A stretch of DNA of 48,356 bases from Streptomyces adelaidensis (GTDB taxonomy: Bacteria; Actinomycetota; Actinomycetes; Streptomycetales; Streptomycetaceae), in assembly GCF_016598475.1 (NCBI RefSeq), contig NZ_JAEMUX010000069.1, forward strand, positions 1-48,356, written 5' to 3'. Below, in pieces: positions 8,537 through 16,160 of this stretch. A program made the position numbers and the translations under genes. Positions within the stretch are counted from its first letter, which is position 1. Every line of letters starts with the position of its first letter. Under the pieces are notes generated by a model, which worked only from the letters and a program-made list of their open reading frames with translations, did not search any database and was not told the DNA's origin.

Positions 8537-11500
8537 ATGAGCCTCCACGGTCTGCTAGACGCCGTAGTCAAGGACGCCCCCCTCGCGGAAGCGATCAGGG
8601 CGGCGGCCGACGGCCACCGCACCCACATCGACCTGGTGGGCCCTCCGGCGGCCCGCCCCTTCGCGGTCGCCGCACTCGCCCGCGACGCCGGCCGCCCCGT
8701 ACTCGCCGTGACGGCGACGGGCCGCGAGGCCGAGGACCTGGCCGCGGCCCTGCGCTCGCTGCTCCCCCCGGACGGCGTCGTGGAGTACCCGGCGTGGGAG
8801 ACGCTCCCGCACGAGCGCCTCAGCCCGCGCAGCGACACCGTCGGCCGCCGCCTCGCCGTACTGCGCCGCCTGACCCACCCCCGCCCCGACGACCCGGAGA
8901 CGGGCCCGGTCTCGGTGGTCGTCGCCCCGGTCCGATCCGTCCTCCAGCCCCAGGTCAAGGGCCTCGGCGAGCTGGAACCGGTCGCCCTGCGCACGGGCGA
9001 GACGGCCGATCTGAACCGTACGATCGAGGCTCTGGCGGCGGCCGCGTACTCCCGGGTGGAACTGGTCGAGAAGCGCGGCGAGTTCGCCGTACGCGGCGGC
9101 ATCCTGGACGTCTTCCCGCCGACCGAGGAGCACCCCCTGCGGGTGGAGTTCTGGGGCGACGACGTCGAGGAGATCCGGTACTTCAAGGTCGCCGACCAGC
9201 GCTCCCTCGAAGTCGCCGAGCACGGCCTGTGGGCCCCGCCCTGCCGCGAACTCCTCCTCACCGACGACGTACGCGACCGCGCGCGTGCCCTCGCCGAACG
9301 CCACCCGGAGCTGGGTGAACTGCTCAACAAGATCGCCGAAGGCATCGCGGTCGAAGGGATGGAATCCCTCGCTCCGGTCCTCGTCGACGACATGGAACTG
9401 CTGATCGACGTGCTGCCGAAGGGCTCCATGGCCGTCGTGTGCGACCCGGAGCGGGTGCGCACGCGGGCGGCGGACCTGGTGGCCACGTCGCAGGAGTTCC
9501 TGCACGCCTCCTGGGCGGCCACCGCCGGTGGCGGCGAGGCACCCATCGACGTCGGCGCGGCCTCCCTGCGGTCCATCGCGGACGTCCGCGACCGGGCCCG
9601 CGAGCTGGACATGATGTGGTGGTCGGTCTCCCCGTTCGCCGCCGACGAAGAGCTCGACGCGGACACCCTCAAGCTCGGCATGCACGCCCCCGAGACCTAC
9701 CGGGGCGACACCGCGAAGGCGCTCGCCGACACCAAGGGCTGGCTCGCCGACGGCTGGCGCACCGTGTTCGTGACCGAGGCCCACGGCCCGGCCGCCCGCA
9801 CGGTCGAGGTCCTCGGAAGTGAGGGCGTCGCGGCCAGGCTGGCCGCCGACCTGGGGGAGATCTCCCCGTCGGTCGTGCATGTGGCGTGCGGCTCGATCGA
9901 CTTCGGCTTCATCGACCCCGTCCTGAAGCTTGCGGTCCTCACCGAGACCGACCTCACCGGCCAGAAGGCGGCCGGCAAGGACGGCGCCCGGATGCCGGCC
10001 CGCCGCCGCAAGACCATCGACCCGCTCACCCTCGAACAGGGCGACTACATCGTCCACGAGCAGCACGGCGTCGGCCGCTACATCGAGATGGTCCAGCGGA
10101 CCGTGCAGGGCGCGACCCGCGAGTACCTGGTCGTCGAGTACGCCCCCGCCAAGCGCGGCCAGCCCGGCGACCGCCTCTACATCCCCACCGACCAGCTGGA
10201 ACAGATCACCAAGTACGTCGGTGGCGAGGCCCCCACCCTGCACCGCCTCGGCGGCGCCGACTGGACCAAGACCAAGGCCCGCGCGAAGAAGGCCGTCAAG
10301 GAGATCGCCGCCGACCTGATCCGGCTGTACTCGGCCCGGATGGCGGCGCCCGGTCACGCGTTCGGTTCGGACACCCCCTGGCAGCGGGAGCTGGAGGACG
10401 CCTTCCCGTACGCCGAGACGCCCGACCAGCTGACCACCATCGCCGAGGTCAAGGAGGACATGGAGAAGACGGTCCCCATGGACCGCCTGATCTGCGGCGA
10501 CGTCGGCTACGGCAAGACGGAGATCGCGGTCCGGGCCGCCTTCAAGGCCGTGCAGGACGGCAAGCAGGTGGCGGTCCTGGTCCCCACGACCCTGCTGGTG
10601 CAGCAGCACTTCGGCACGTTCAGCGAGCGGTACTCGCAGTTCCCGGTGAACGTCCGGGCCCTGTCCCGCTTCCAGTCGGACACCGAGGCGAAGGCGACCC
10701 TCGAAGGGCTGCGGGAGGGCTCGGTGGACATCGTCATCGGCACCCACCGCCTGTTCTCCTCCGAGACCAAGTTCAAGGACCTCGGCCTGGTCGTCGTCGA
10801 CGAGGAACAGCGCTTCGGCGTCGAGCACAAGGAGCAGCTGAAGAAGCTCCGCGCCAACGTCGACGTGCTGACGATGTCCGCGACGCCGATTCCGAGAACG
10901 CTGGAGATGGCCGTCACGGGCATCCGCGAGATGTCGACGATCACCACCCCGCCGGAGGAGCGCCACCCGGTGCTCACCTTCGTCGGCCCCTACGAGGAGA
11001 AGCAGATCGGCGCGGCCATCCGCCGCGAACTGCTGCGCGAGGGCCAGGTCTTCTACATCCACAACCGGGTGGAATCCATCGACCGCGCGGCGGCCCGACT
11101 CCGCGAGATCGTCCCCGAGGCACGCATCGCGACCGCCCACGGCCAGATGTCGGAACAGGCCCTGGAACAGGTCGTCGTCGACTTCTGGGAGAAGAAGTTC
11201 GACGTGCTCGTATCCACGACGATCGTGGAATCGGGCATCGACATCTCCAACGCGAACACGCTGATCGTGGAGCGGGGCGACACCTTCGGCCTCTCCCAGC
11301 TGCACCAGCTGCGCGGCCGGGTCGGCCGAGGCCGCGAACGCGGCTACTCGTACTTCCTCTACCCGCCCGAGAAGCCCCTGACGGAGACCGCCCACGAACG
11401 CCTCGCGACCATCGCCCAGCACACGGAGATGGGCGCGGGCATGTACGTGGCGATGAAGGACCTGGAGATCCGGGGCGCGGGCAATCTGCTGGGCGGCGAA

Positions 11501-12070
11501 CAGTCCGGCCACATCGCGGGCGTCGGCTTCGACCTCTACGTCCGCATGGTCGGCGAGGCCGTCGCGGACTACCGGCGGCAGCTGGAGACCGGCGAGATCG
11601 AGGAGGAGGCACCCCTCGACGTCAAGATCGAACTGCCGGTCGACGCGCACGTCCCGCACGACTACGCGCCCGGCGAGCGGCTGAGGCTCCAGGCGTACCG
11701 CGCCATCGCCTCCGTGAACAGCGAGGCCGACATCACCGCCGTACGCGAGGAACTCGTCGACCGCTACGGCAAGCTCCCGGAGCCGGTCGAGAACCTGCTG
11801 CTTGTGGCGGGGCTGCGCATGCTGGCCCGTGCCTGCGGTGTCGGCGAGATCGTCCTCCAGGGCACCAATATCCGCTTCGCGCCGGTGGAGTTGAGGGAGT
11901 CGCAGGAGCTGCGTCTCAAGCGGCTGTATCCGGGGACGGTCATCAAGCCGGCCGCCCATCAGGTGCTGGTGCCCCGCCCGAAGACCGCGAAGGTGGGCGG
12001 GAAGCCGCTGCTCGGGCGGGATCTGCTGGGGTGGACCGGGGAGTTCCTGGCTTCGATTCTGGGGTCGTAG
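8537..12070 (+). CDS. mfd: Transcription-repair coupling factor Mfd
   Basis: ATP-dependent translocase that displaces RNA polymerase stalled at lesions and recruits UvrA for strand-specific repair; cytoplasmic. At about 1177 residues it is full length. Domain order: UvrB-like N-terminal region (to about 350), RNA-polymerase-interacting CarD-like domain (about 495-570, containing DYIVHEQHGVGRY), RecG-like helicase core with Walker A GDVGYGKT (654-661) and DEEQ box (755-758), the SATPIPRT motif, and the C-terminal TRCF domain. ATG 8537 has only a weak ribosome site; the protein begins as expected for the family. It converges on the TetR gene with a 35-base gap. Confidence 0.97.
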   Translation: MSLHGLLDAVVKDAPLAEAIRAAADGHRTHIDLVGPPAARPFAVAALARDAGRPVLAVTATGREAEDLAAALRSLLPPDGVVEYPAWETLPHERLSPRSDTVGRRLAVLRRLTHPRPDDPETGPVSVVVAPVRSVLQPQVKGLGELEPVALRTGETADLNRTIEALAAAAYSRVELVEKRGEFAVRGGILDVFPPTEEHPLRVEFWGDDVEEIRYFKVADQRSLEVAEHGLWAPPCRELLLTDDVRDRARALAERHPELGELLNKIAEGIAVEGMESLAPVLVDDMELLIDVLPKGSMAVVCDPERVRTRAADLVATSQEFLHASWAATAGGGEAPIDVGAASLRSIADVRDRARELDMMWWSVSPFAADEELDADTLKLGMHAPETYRGDTAKALADTKGWLADGWRTVFVTEAHGPAARTVEVLGSEGVAARLAADLGEISPSVVHVACGSIDFGFIDPVLKLAVLTETDLTGQKAAGKDGARMPARRRKTIDPLTLEQGDYIVHEQHGVGRYIEMVQRTVQGATREYLVVEYAPAKRGQPGDRLYIPTDQLEQITKYVGGEAPTLHRLGGADWTKTKARAKKAVKEIAADLIRLYSARMAAPGHAFGSDTPWQRELEDAFPYAETPDQLTTIAEVKEDMEKTVPMDRLICGDVGYGKTEIAVRAAFKAVQDGKQVAVLVPTTLLVQQHFGTFSERYSQFPVNVRALSRFQSDTEAKATLEGLREGSVDIVIGTHRLFSSETKFKDLGLVVVDEEQRFGVEHKEQLKKLRANVDVLTMSATPIPRTLEMAVTGIREMSTITTPPEERHPVLTFVGPYEEKQIGAAIRRELLREGQVFYIHNRVESIDRAAARLREIVPEARIATAHGQMSEQALEQVVVDFWEKKFDVLVSTTIVESGIDISNANTLIVERGDTFGLSQLHQLRGRVGRGRERGYSYFLYPPEKPLTETAHERLATIAQHTEMGAGMYVAMKDLEIRGAGNLLGGEQSGHIAGVGFDLYVRMVGEAVADYRRQLETGEIEEEAPLDVKIELPVDAHVPHDYAPGERLRLQAYRAIASVNSEADITAVREELVDRYGKLPEPVENLLLVAGLRMLARACGVGEIVLQGTNIRFAPVELRESQELRLKRLYPGTVIKPAAHQVLVPRPKTAKVGGKPLLGRDLLGWTGEFLASILGS

Positions 12071-12105
12071 GTGTAGCGGTGGGGGCGGCCGGACGGCCGG
12101 ACGGG

Positions 12106-12735
12106 TCAGGGTGAGGGGGACGGAGGCGCGGACGGGAACAGCAGTTCCGTGGCCGTGCGGAAGACCTCCTCGGGGTCCTGGTCGCCCACGACCGCGTCCA
12201 GGTTGTCGCTGAGCAGCAGCGTGGCGAAGCCGTGGGAGAGGGACCAGGCGGCGATGCCGGCCAGCCGGGGGTCGGCGTCGAGGGTCTCGGGACGCGCGGT
12301 GGTGACGGCGGTGCGCAGCTGCTCGCGGGACAGGGCGCGGGCGGTGGTCAGTTCGAGATCGCCCTCGCGGAGCAGCTCCGGCCGGAACATCACCTGGAAG
12401 TGCGCCGGGTGCTCGCGCGCGAAACGGACATAGCGCACGCCCGCGTCCCGCAGGTCCCCGGCCTCCGCGAGCGCGGCCGCCAGCAGCGCGTGCCCCTCCG
12501 CCGCTATCGCCGTCAGCAGGCCCGTTCGGTCCTTGAAGTGATGGGCCGGCGCCGCGTGCGAGACCCCCGCACGGCGGGCCAGATCCCGCAGGCTCAGCGC
12601 GGAGGGGCCGTCGTCGGCGATGGCGTCGAGCGCGGCGCGGAGGATCGCGCGGCGTAGATCACCGTGGTGGTAGGGGCGCTCGGACGCCTTGGGTCGTTCT
12701 GGCTGCTGCTGCTGGGACGTGGTGGAGCGGGGCAT
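12106..12735 (-). CDS. TetR-family repressor
   Basis: About 209 residues: a Gln-rich N-terminal extension, then a TetR helix-turn-helix (about 28-75, containing LSLRDLARRAGVSHAAPAHHF) and an alpha-helical ligand domain with the pattern of the WHG-type C-terminal domain (EHPAHFQVMF). It starts at ATG 12735 and diverges from the gene at 12865. The 129-base space between them holds two near-identical 22-base repeats overlapping a good promoter. The simplest reading is a repressor controlling itself and the divergent gene. The ligand is unknown. Confidence 0.88.
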   Translation of the reverse strand: MPRSTTSQQQQPERPKASERPYHHGDLRRAILRAALDAIADDGPSALSLRDLARRAGVSHAAPAHHFKDRTGLLTAIAAEGHALLAAALAEAGDLRDAGVRYVRFAREHPAHFQVMFRPELLREGDLELTTARALSREQLRTAVTTARPETLDADPRLAGIAAWSLSHGFATLLLSDNLDAVVGDQDPEEVFRTATELLFPSAPPSPSP

Positions 12736-12764
12736 GGCAACAGCGTATGCCCTGCGGAACGTCG

Positions 12765-12820
12765 AATCTAGTCATTGACAAGTTTGTGGTGCCGAGGCAA
12801 TCTAGTCAGTGTCAAGTTTG
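12765..12820. promoter_or_regulatory. Paired TetR operators overlapping a promoter
   Basis: Two copies of AATCTAGTCAnTGnCAAGTTTG (12765-12786 and 12799-12820) lie 34 bases apart. Each contains an imperfect palindrome (CTAGTCA/TGACAAG in the first copy). The first copy supplies TTGACA (12775-12780); 17 bases later CAATCT (12798-12803), at the edge of the second copy, can serve as the -10 for the rightward gene. Occupancy by the TetR protein would block this promoter directly. Confidence 0.7.
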
Positions 12821-12864
12821 CGCCCGGTCGGCACGGCCGGGGAGAGCGGCAAGGGGGATGTGCC

Positions 12865-13809
12865 ATGTCCGAGAAGGTCACGCGGAAGGTCGCCGGGGGC
12901 GCCTTGGGGGCTGGTGCGGTGGCAGGTGGTGAAGCCGAACACGGGGGCGTGGAGCTGAGTGAAGTGCGCCGCATGTGGCACCTGCTGGAGCCCCTGCACG
13001 CCGTCCTCTACTACGCGCCGGAGGCCTTCGAGGAAGCGGCCGCACTGGGGTACGGCGTAGCGGAGCGGTGGCCGAGCTACTTCCCGTACCGGGCGGCGCC
13101 GTTGGGTGCCGCCGGAGCCGAGCGGACGGCCTCCGCCTTCTACAGCTTCAGCCCCCGCATGGTCGCCGAGCACATCGAGCCGGCCTGGAGGACCGCGACG
13201 CCGGAGGCCGTGCTGGCGGCGCGGGACCGGGCGGTCGACCGGGCCTGCCGAGCGATATTCGGCGACCGTGTGCACAGCTCCGAACTGGCCGAGGCCGCCT
13301 CCCTGGCCCGCCGCGCCGCCGGGTTCGCCGACACCGCGGGCCGCCCCCTGGCCGCCGCCAACACCGAGCTGCCCTGGCCCGAGCCCGCCCACCTCCAGCT
13401 CTGGCGTGCCGCGACGATCCTGCGTGAACACCGCGGTGACGGCCACCTCGCCGCCCTGCTGATCGCGGGCCTCGACCCGGCCGAGTCCCTGGTCTCCTTC
13501 GCCGCCATGGGCGCGGCATCGGTCGAACGCTTCGGGAGCCGCGGCTGGCGCCCCGAGGAATGGACCGCCGCCCGCGACCGCCTCACGGCATGCGGCCTGG
13601 TGCACCCGGACGGTACGGCCACGGAGGCCGGCCGGAGCCTGCGCCGGCAGGTCGAGCTGCACACCGACCGACTGGCGGCCGCCCCCTGGCAATCGCTGGG
13701 TGCCGACGACACCGCCCGACTCGCCGGCCTGCTGGGCGAGTTCTGGGTCGCCGTCATCGGCTCCGGCCTCCTGCCGTCGGAGACGACCCTGGGGATCGGA
13801 AAAGTGTGA
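12865..13809 (+). CDS. SCO6745-family protein
   Basis: About 314 residues, resembling the actinobacterial SCO6745 family (helical, recalled from family knowledge, no assigned reaction). Typical stretches are the MWHLLEPLHAVLYYAPEA start and the FYSFSPRMVAEHIEPAW segment; the C-terminal half looks like a winged-helix-type fold (ERLTACGLV-like region followed by TEAGRSLRRQVE). No signal peptide or membrane helix is present. ATG 12865 is preceded by AAGGGGGA at good spacing. It is divergent from, and probably repressed by, the TetR gene. Members are often found next to TetR regulators, consistent with a stress- or ligand-induced role, but its chemistry is unknown. Confidence 0.8.
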   Translation: MSEKVTRKVAGGALGAGAVAGGEAEHGGVELSEVRRMWHLLEPLHAVLYYAPEAFEEAAALGYGVAERWPSYFPYRAAPLGAAGAERTASAFYSFSPRMVAEHIEPAWRTATPEAVLAARDRAVDRACRAIFGDRVHSSELAEAASLARRAAGFADTAGRPLAAANTELPWPEPAHLQLWRAATILREHRGDGHLAALLIAGLDPAESLVSFAAMGAASVERFGSRGWRPEEWTAARDRLTACGLVHPDGTATEAGRSLRRQVELHTDRLAAAPWQSLGADDTARLAGLLGEFWVAVIGSGLLPSETTLGIGKV

Positions 13810-13993
13810 ACGACTCCTGACAGGCCTCCTCCGCGTGCTCACCCACTCACCACCGGAGATACGCCCGGCGTGCACCCGATGCCCGTTGAGTGCCGGTATG
13901 GCTATACCTGGCGCCAGCTACGGTGTTGAGCAGGGAAGACGGGGAACACACGCAGGACCGGGCGAGAGTACAGACAAATGAAAGGGGTGTCGC

Positions 13994-14710
13994 GTGGCGC
14001 GTTGGAGGGGTGGGGCAGCAGTCGTCGCTCTGGTACTGGCCGCTGTCACCGGCTGCGAGCTGGACACGGAGGGCTCGGCCGGACCGCAGGAGAACCCCGG
14101 CGGGGGAGGCGCGGCCCTGGCCGCCGCGGAGGCGTTGACCGTCAAGGGCCGGGCGCCCAAGACCGGCTACGACCGCGACAGGTTCGGCAGTCCCTGGGCC
14201 GACACGGACTCCAACAGCTGTGACACCCGCGACGACATACTCAAACGCGACCTGGAGGAGCTGAAGTTCAAGGACGGCGACTGCACGGTGGCCTCCGGTG
14301 TGCTCGACCCTGACCCGTACACCGGCGGGGACGTGACCTATGTACGGGGCCGCAGCCAGATCGACATAGACCACATCGTGGCCCTCTCCGACGCCTGGCA
14401 GAAGGGCGCCCAGAAGTGGGACGCCGGCAAACGCATAGCCCTGGCCAACGACCCGCTCAACCTCCTCGCGGTCGACGCGGGCACCAACCGGGGCAAGGGC
14501 GACGGCGACACGGCCACCTGGCTCCCGCCCAACAAGACGTACCGCTGTACCTACGTGGCCGCCCAGGTGGCCGTGAAGCAGAAGTACGGCCTCTGGGTCA
14601 CCTCGGCCGAGCAGTCCGCCATGAAGCGGGTCCTGACCACCTGCCCCGACCAGGAGCTCCCGACCGGCGGCAACCCGACCAAGGCCCCGGCTCGCTTCCA
14701 CGCGGACTGA
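13994..14710 (+). CDS. Secreted HNH endonuclease-like lipoprotein (DUF1524 type)
   Basis: About 238 residues with an N-terminal lipobox (AVTGC, Cys21), so it is probably anchored on the outer face of the membrane. The mature part matches the HNH fold of the GmrSD C-terminal / DUF1524 type: YDRDRFGSPWADTD at about 60-72, the conserved cysteine pair in SNSCDTRDDIL and GDCTV, the metal-binding IDIDHIVALSDAW (His127) and the downstream NDPLNLLAVDAGTNRGKGD with catalytic Asn residues. Secreted members are common in actinobacteria and are thought to degrade extracellular DNA. GTG 13994 follows AAAGGGG at normal spacing. It is likely monocistronic, with a compact terminator immediately downstream. 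Confidence 0.87.
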   Translation: MARWRGGAAVVALVLAAVTGCELDTEGSAGPQENPGGGGAALAAAEALTVKGRAPKTGYDRDRFGSPWADTDSNSCDTRDDILKRDLEELKFKDGDCTVASGVLDPDPYTGGDVTYVRGRSQIDIDHIVALSDAWQKGAQKWDAGKRIALANDPLNLLAVDAGTNRGKGDGDTATWLPPNKTYRCTYVAAQVAVKQKYGLWVTSAEQSAMKRVLTTCPDQELPTGGNPTKAPARFHAD

Positions 14711-14712
14711 GC

Positions 14713-14736
14713 GTCCCCGGGCGCGGGCCCGGGGAC
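14713..14736. terminator. Terminator after HNH gene
   Basis: Ten-base-pair GC stem (GTCCCCGGGC/GCCCGGGGAC) with a GCGG loop, three bases after the stop codon and between two convergent genes. Confidence 0.75.
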
Positions 14737-14750
14737 GGCCGCCGGGCGCG

Positions 14751-15497
14751 TCAGCTGAAGTCCTCGTCCAGGTCGATGACCTTGCCCGTGGGGGCCTTGG
14801 CCGGGACGGGCTCGTTGTAGTCGGTGAAGGTGATGTCGCCGGGCTCCTCGGCGGACTTGCTCACGACTCGCAGGAGATACGGCTTGCCCTCGGTGGCCAC
14901 GGACAGGGTGTAGCGGTCCTTGCCGTCACGCTCGTCGAGCAGGATCGCGGGGGCGCCGTCGACCTCGGTGGTCTTGCCGCGGGTGGCGTCGGAGTTCACG
15001 TCCTCGAAGTCGGAGAGCACGGTGTCGAGGTCGCAGAAGCTGGCGATGTCCTCGGAGTCCTCAGCCTTGGCGGACGTCTTGGTCCACTTGCCGGCGAGCA
15101 TCTCGACGACCATGTCGGCCTCCTCCTTGGAGGAGTCCTTGGACTGGGCGCGCAGGAAAGCCTCGTCGTACTTCATGTAGATGGTGTCGTCGACCTTGAT
15201 CAGCTCGGCCTTGCCCTCGGCGCCCATGCCGATGGTGCCGGCGCAGTCGCCCTTCTTGTTCATGGCCATGTCCAGCTTGACCGTGCCGCCGGCGGACTCG
15301 TCCTCCATCTCGCCCTTCATCCGGAGCGAGTCGGCGTCGGAGGTGGCCTTCACGGCCTTGTCGGCGATCTCGCCGCCGGTCAGTCCGGCGAACGGGCCCT
15401 TCGGTTCGCTCGCCCTGTCCTCGCCGGGCAGGCAGCCGGTGAGCGAGAAGGTGGCCGCGGCGGCGATGCAGAGAGCGGTGAGTGCGGTGCGACGCAT
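14751..15497 (-). CDS. LppX/LprG-like lipoprotein
   Basis: Lipoprotein of about 248 residues. The signal peptide ends in SLTGC (Cys22). The mature domain is acidic, with alternating beta strands and the DSLRMKGEMEDE pattern of the LolA/LppX_LprAFG fold, which in actinobacteria binds lipids or serves as an envelope sensor. The ribosome site GGGGGGA precedes ATG 15497. The gene lies 57 bases downstream of another envelope gene on the same strand, so the two may form an operon. The ligand is not predictable. Confidence 0.82.
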   Translation of the reverse strand: MRRTALTALCIAAAATFSLTGCLPGEDRASEPKGPFAGLTGGEIADKAVKATSDADSLRMKGEMEDESAGGTVKLDMAMNKKGDCAGTIGMGAEGKAELIKVDDTIYMKYDEAFLRAQSKDSSKEEADMVVEMLAGKWTKTSAKAEDSEDIASFCDLDTVLSDFEDVNSDATRGKTTEVDGAPAILLDERDGKDRYTLSVATEGKPYLLRVVSKSAEEPGDITFTDYNEPVPAKAPTGKVIDLDEDFS

Positions 15498-15554
15498 GGG
15501 AATTCCCCCCTGGGAGTTCGTGGAGCGAGGTGAGCGGTGGTGTGAGCGGCGGCG

Positions 15555-15947
15555 TCAGTACGTGCGGGTGTCGAGCTGTTCGCCCGCCGAGTCGTAGACC
15601 GTGACGCGGCCTCGCTCGTCGTGCTTCCAGTCGGCGAAGGTGGCGAACGCGGCCGAGATGAGCCGGGCGGGGCCGGTGCCGTCGCCCGGGGGTCCGCCGG
15701 TGAAGTCGGTGTGGACCTCGGTGGAGTCGGTATGGCCAGCCGGTGGGGCCGACCTGTGAACCTCGGTGACATGGGAGACGGCGGTTCTCTCGGCGGAGGT
15801 GCCGTGACTGTTCACAAAGGCCTTGAAGCGACTGGCTGAACCGCTGCCCTGCACGGCGAGGTCACCGCTTCCGGCATTGGCCGAGACCACCCCGATGACC
15901 AGGAGGCCGACCGCCGCATTCACTGCGAGCTGGGCTTTCATTCCCAT
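15555..15947 (-). CDS. Small secreted or membrane-anchored hypothetical protein
   Basis: About 130 residues. The N-terminus has one hydrophobic segment (LAVNAAVGLLVIGVVSANAG) that reads as a signal peptide or anchor, followed by a hydrophilic Ser/Thr/His-rich region and a C-terminal segment (ARLISAAFATFADWKHDERGRVTVYD). I use ATG 15947 because AAAGGAGG lies eight bases upstream; longer versions lack a ribosome site. It precedes the LppX-like gene by 57 bases on the same strand. I do not recognise the family. Confidence 0.65.
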   Translation of the reverse strand: MGMKAQLAVNAAVGLLVIGVVSANAGSGDLAVQGSGSASRFKAFVNSHGTSAERTAVSHVTEVHRSAPPAGHTDSTEVHTDFTGGPPGDGTGPARLISAAFATFADWKHDERGRVTVYDSAGEQLDTRTY

Positions 15948-16160
15948 GGCCGGTGCCTCCTTTCCCAGTGTGTGACAGCGCAGCCGACGTGTGACCACCC
16001 GGATCGGGCGGCCCGTCGTTCGATAGGTCAATGACAGCAGAGCTTGTGAACCGAGTCAACATGGTTCACGGGTTTTGGTGAGTACACGGCGTGAAGGGGT
16101 AGATCTTGCGTGCGTCGGTATGCTCGACGTCACACACCAGGTACGAGGGGAGCCGGGCGC

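Noticed and set aside
8555..11959. Long antisense frame opposite mfd
   Set aside because: Same artefact of GC-rich codons; the translated sequence is rich in Gly, Asp, Arg and Val with no motifs.
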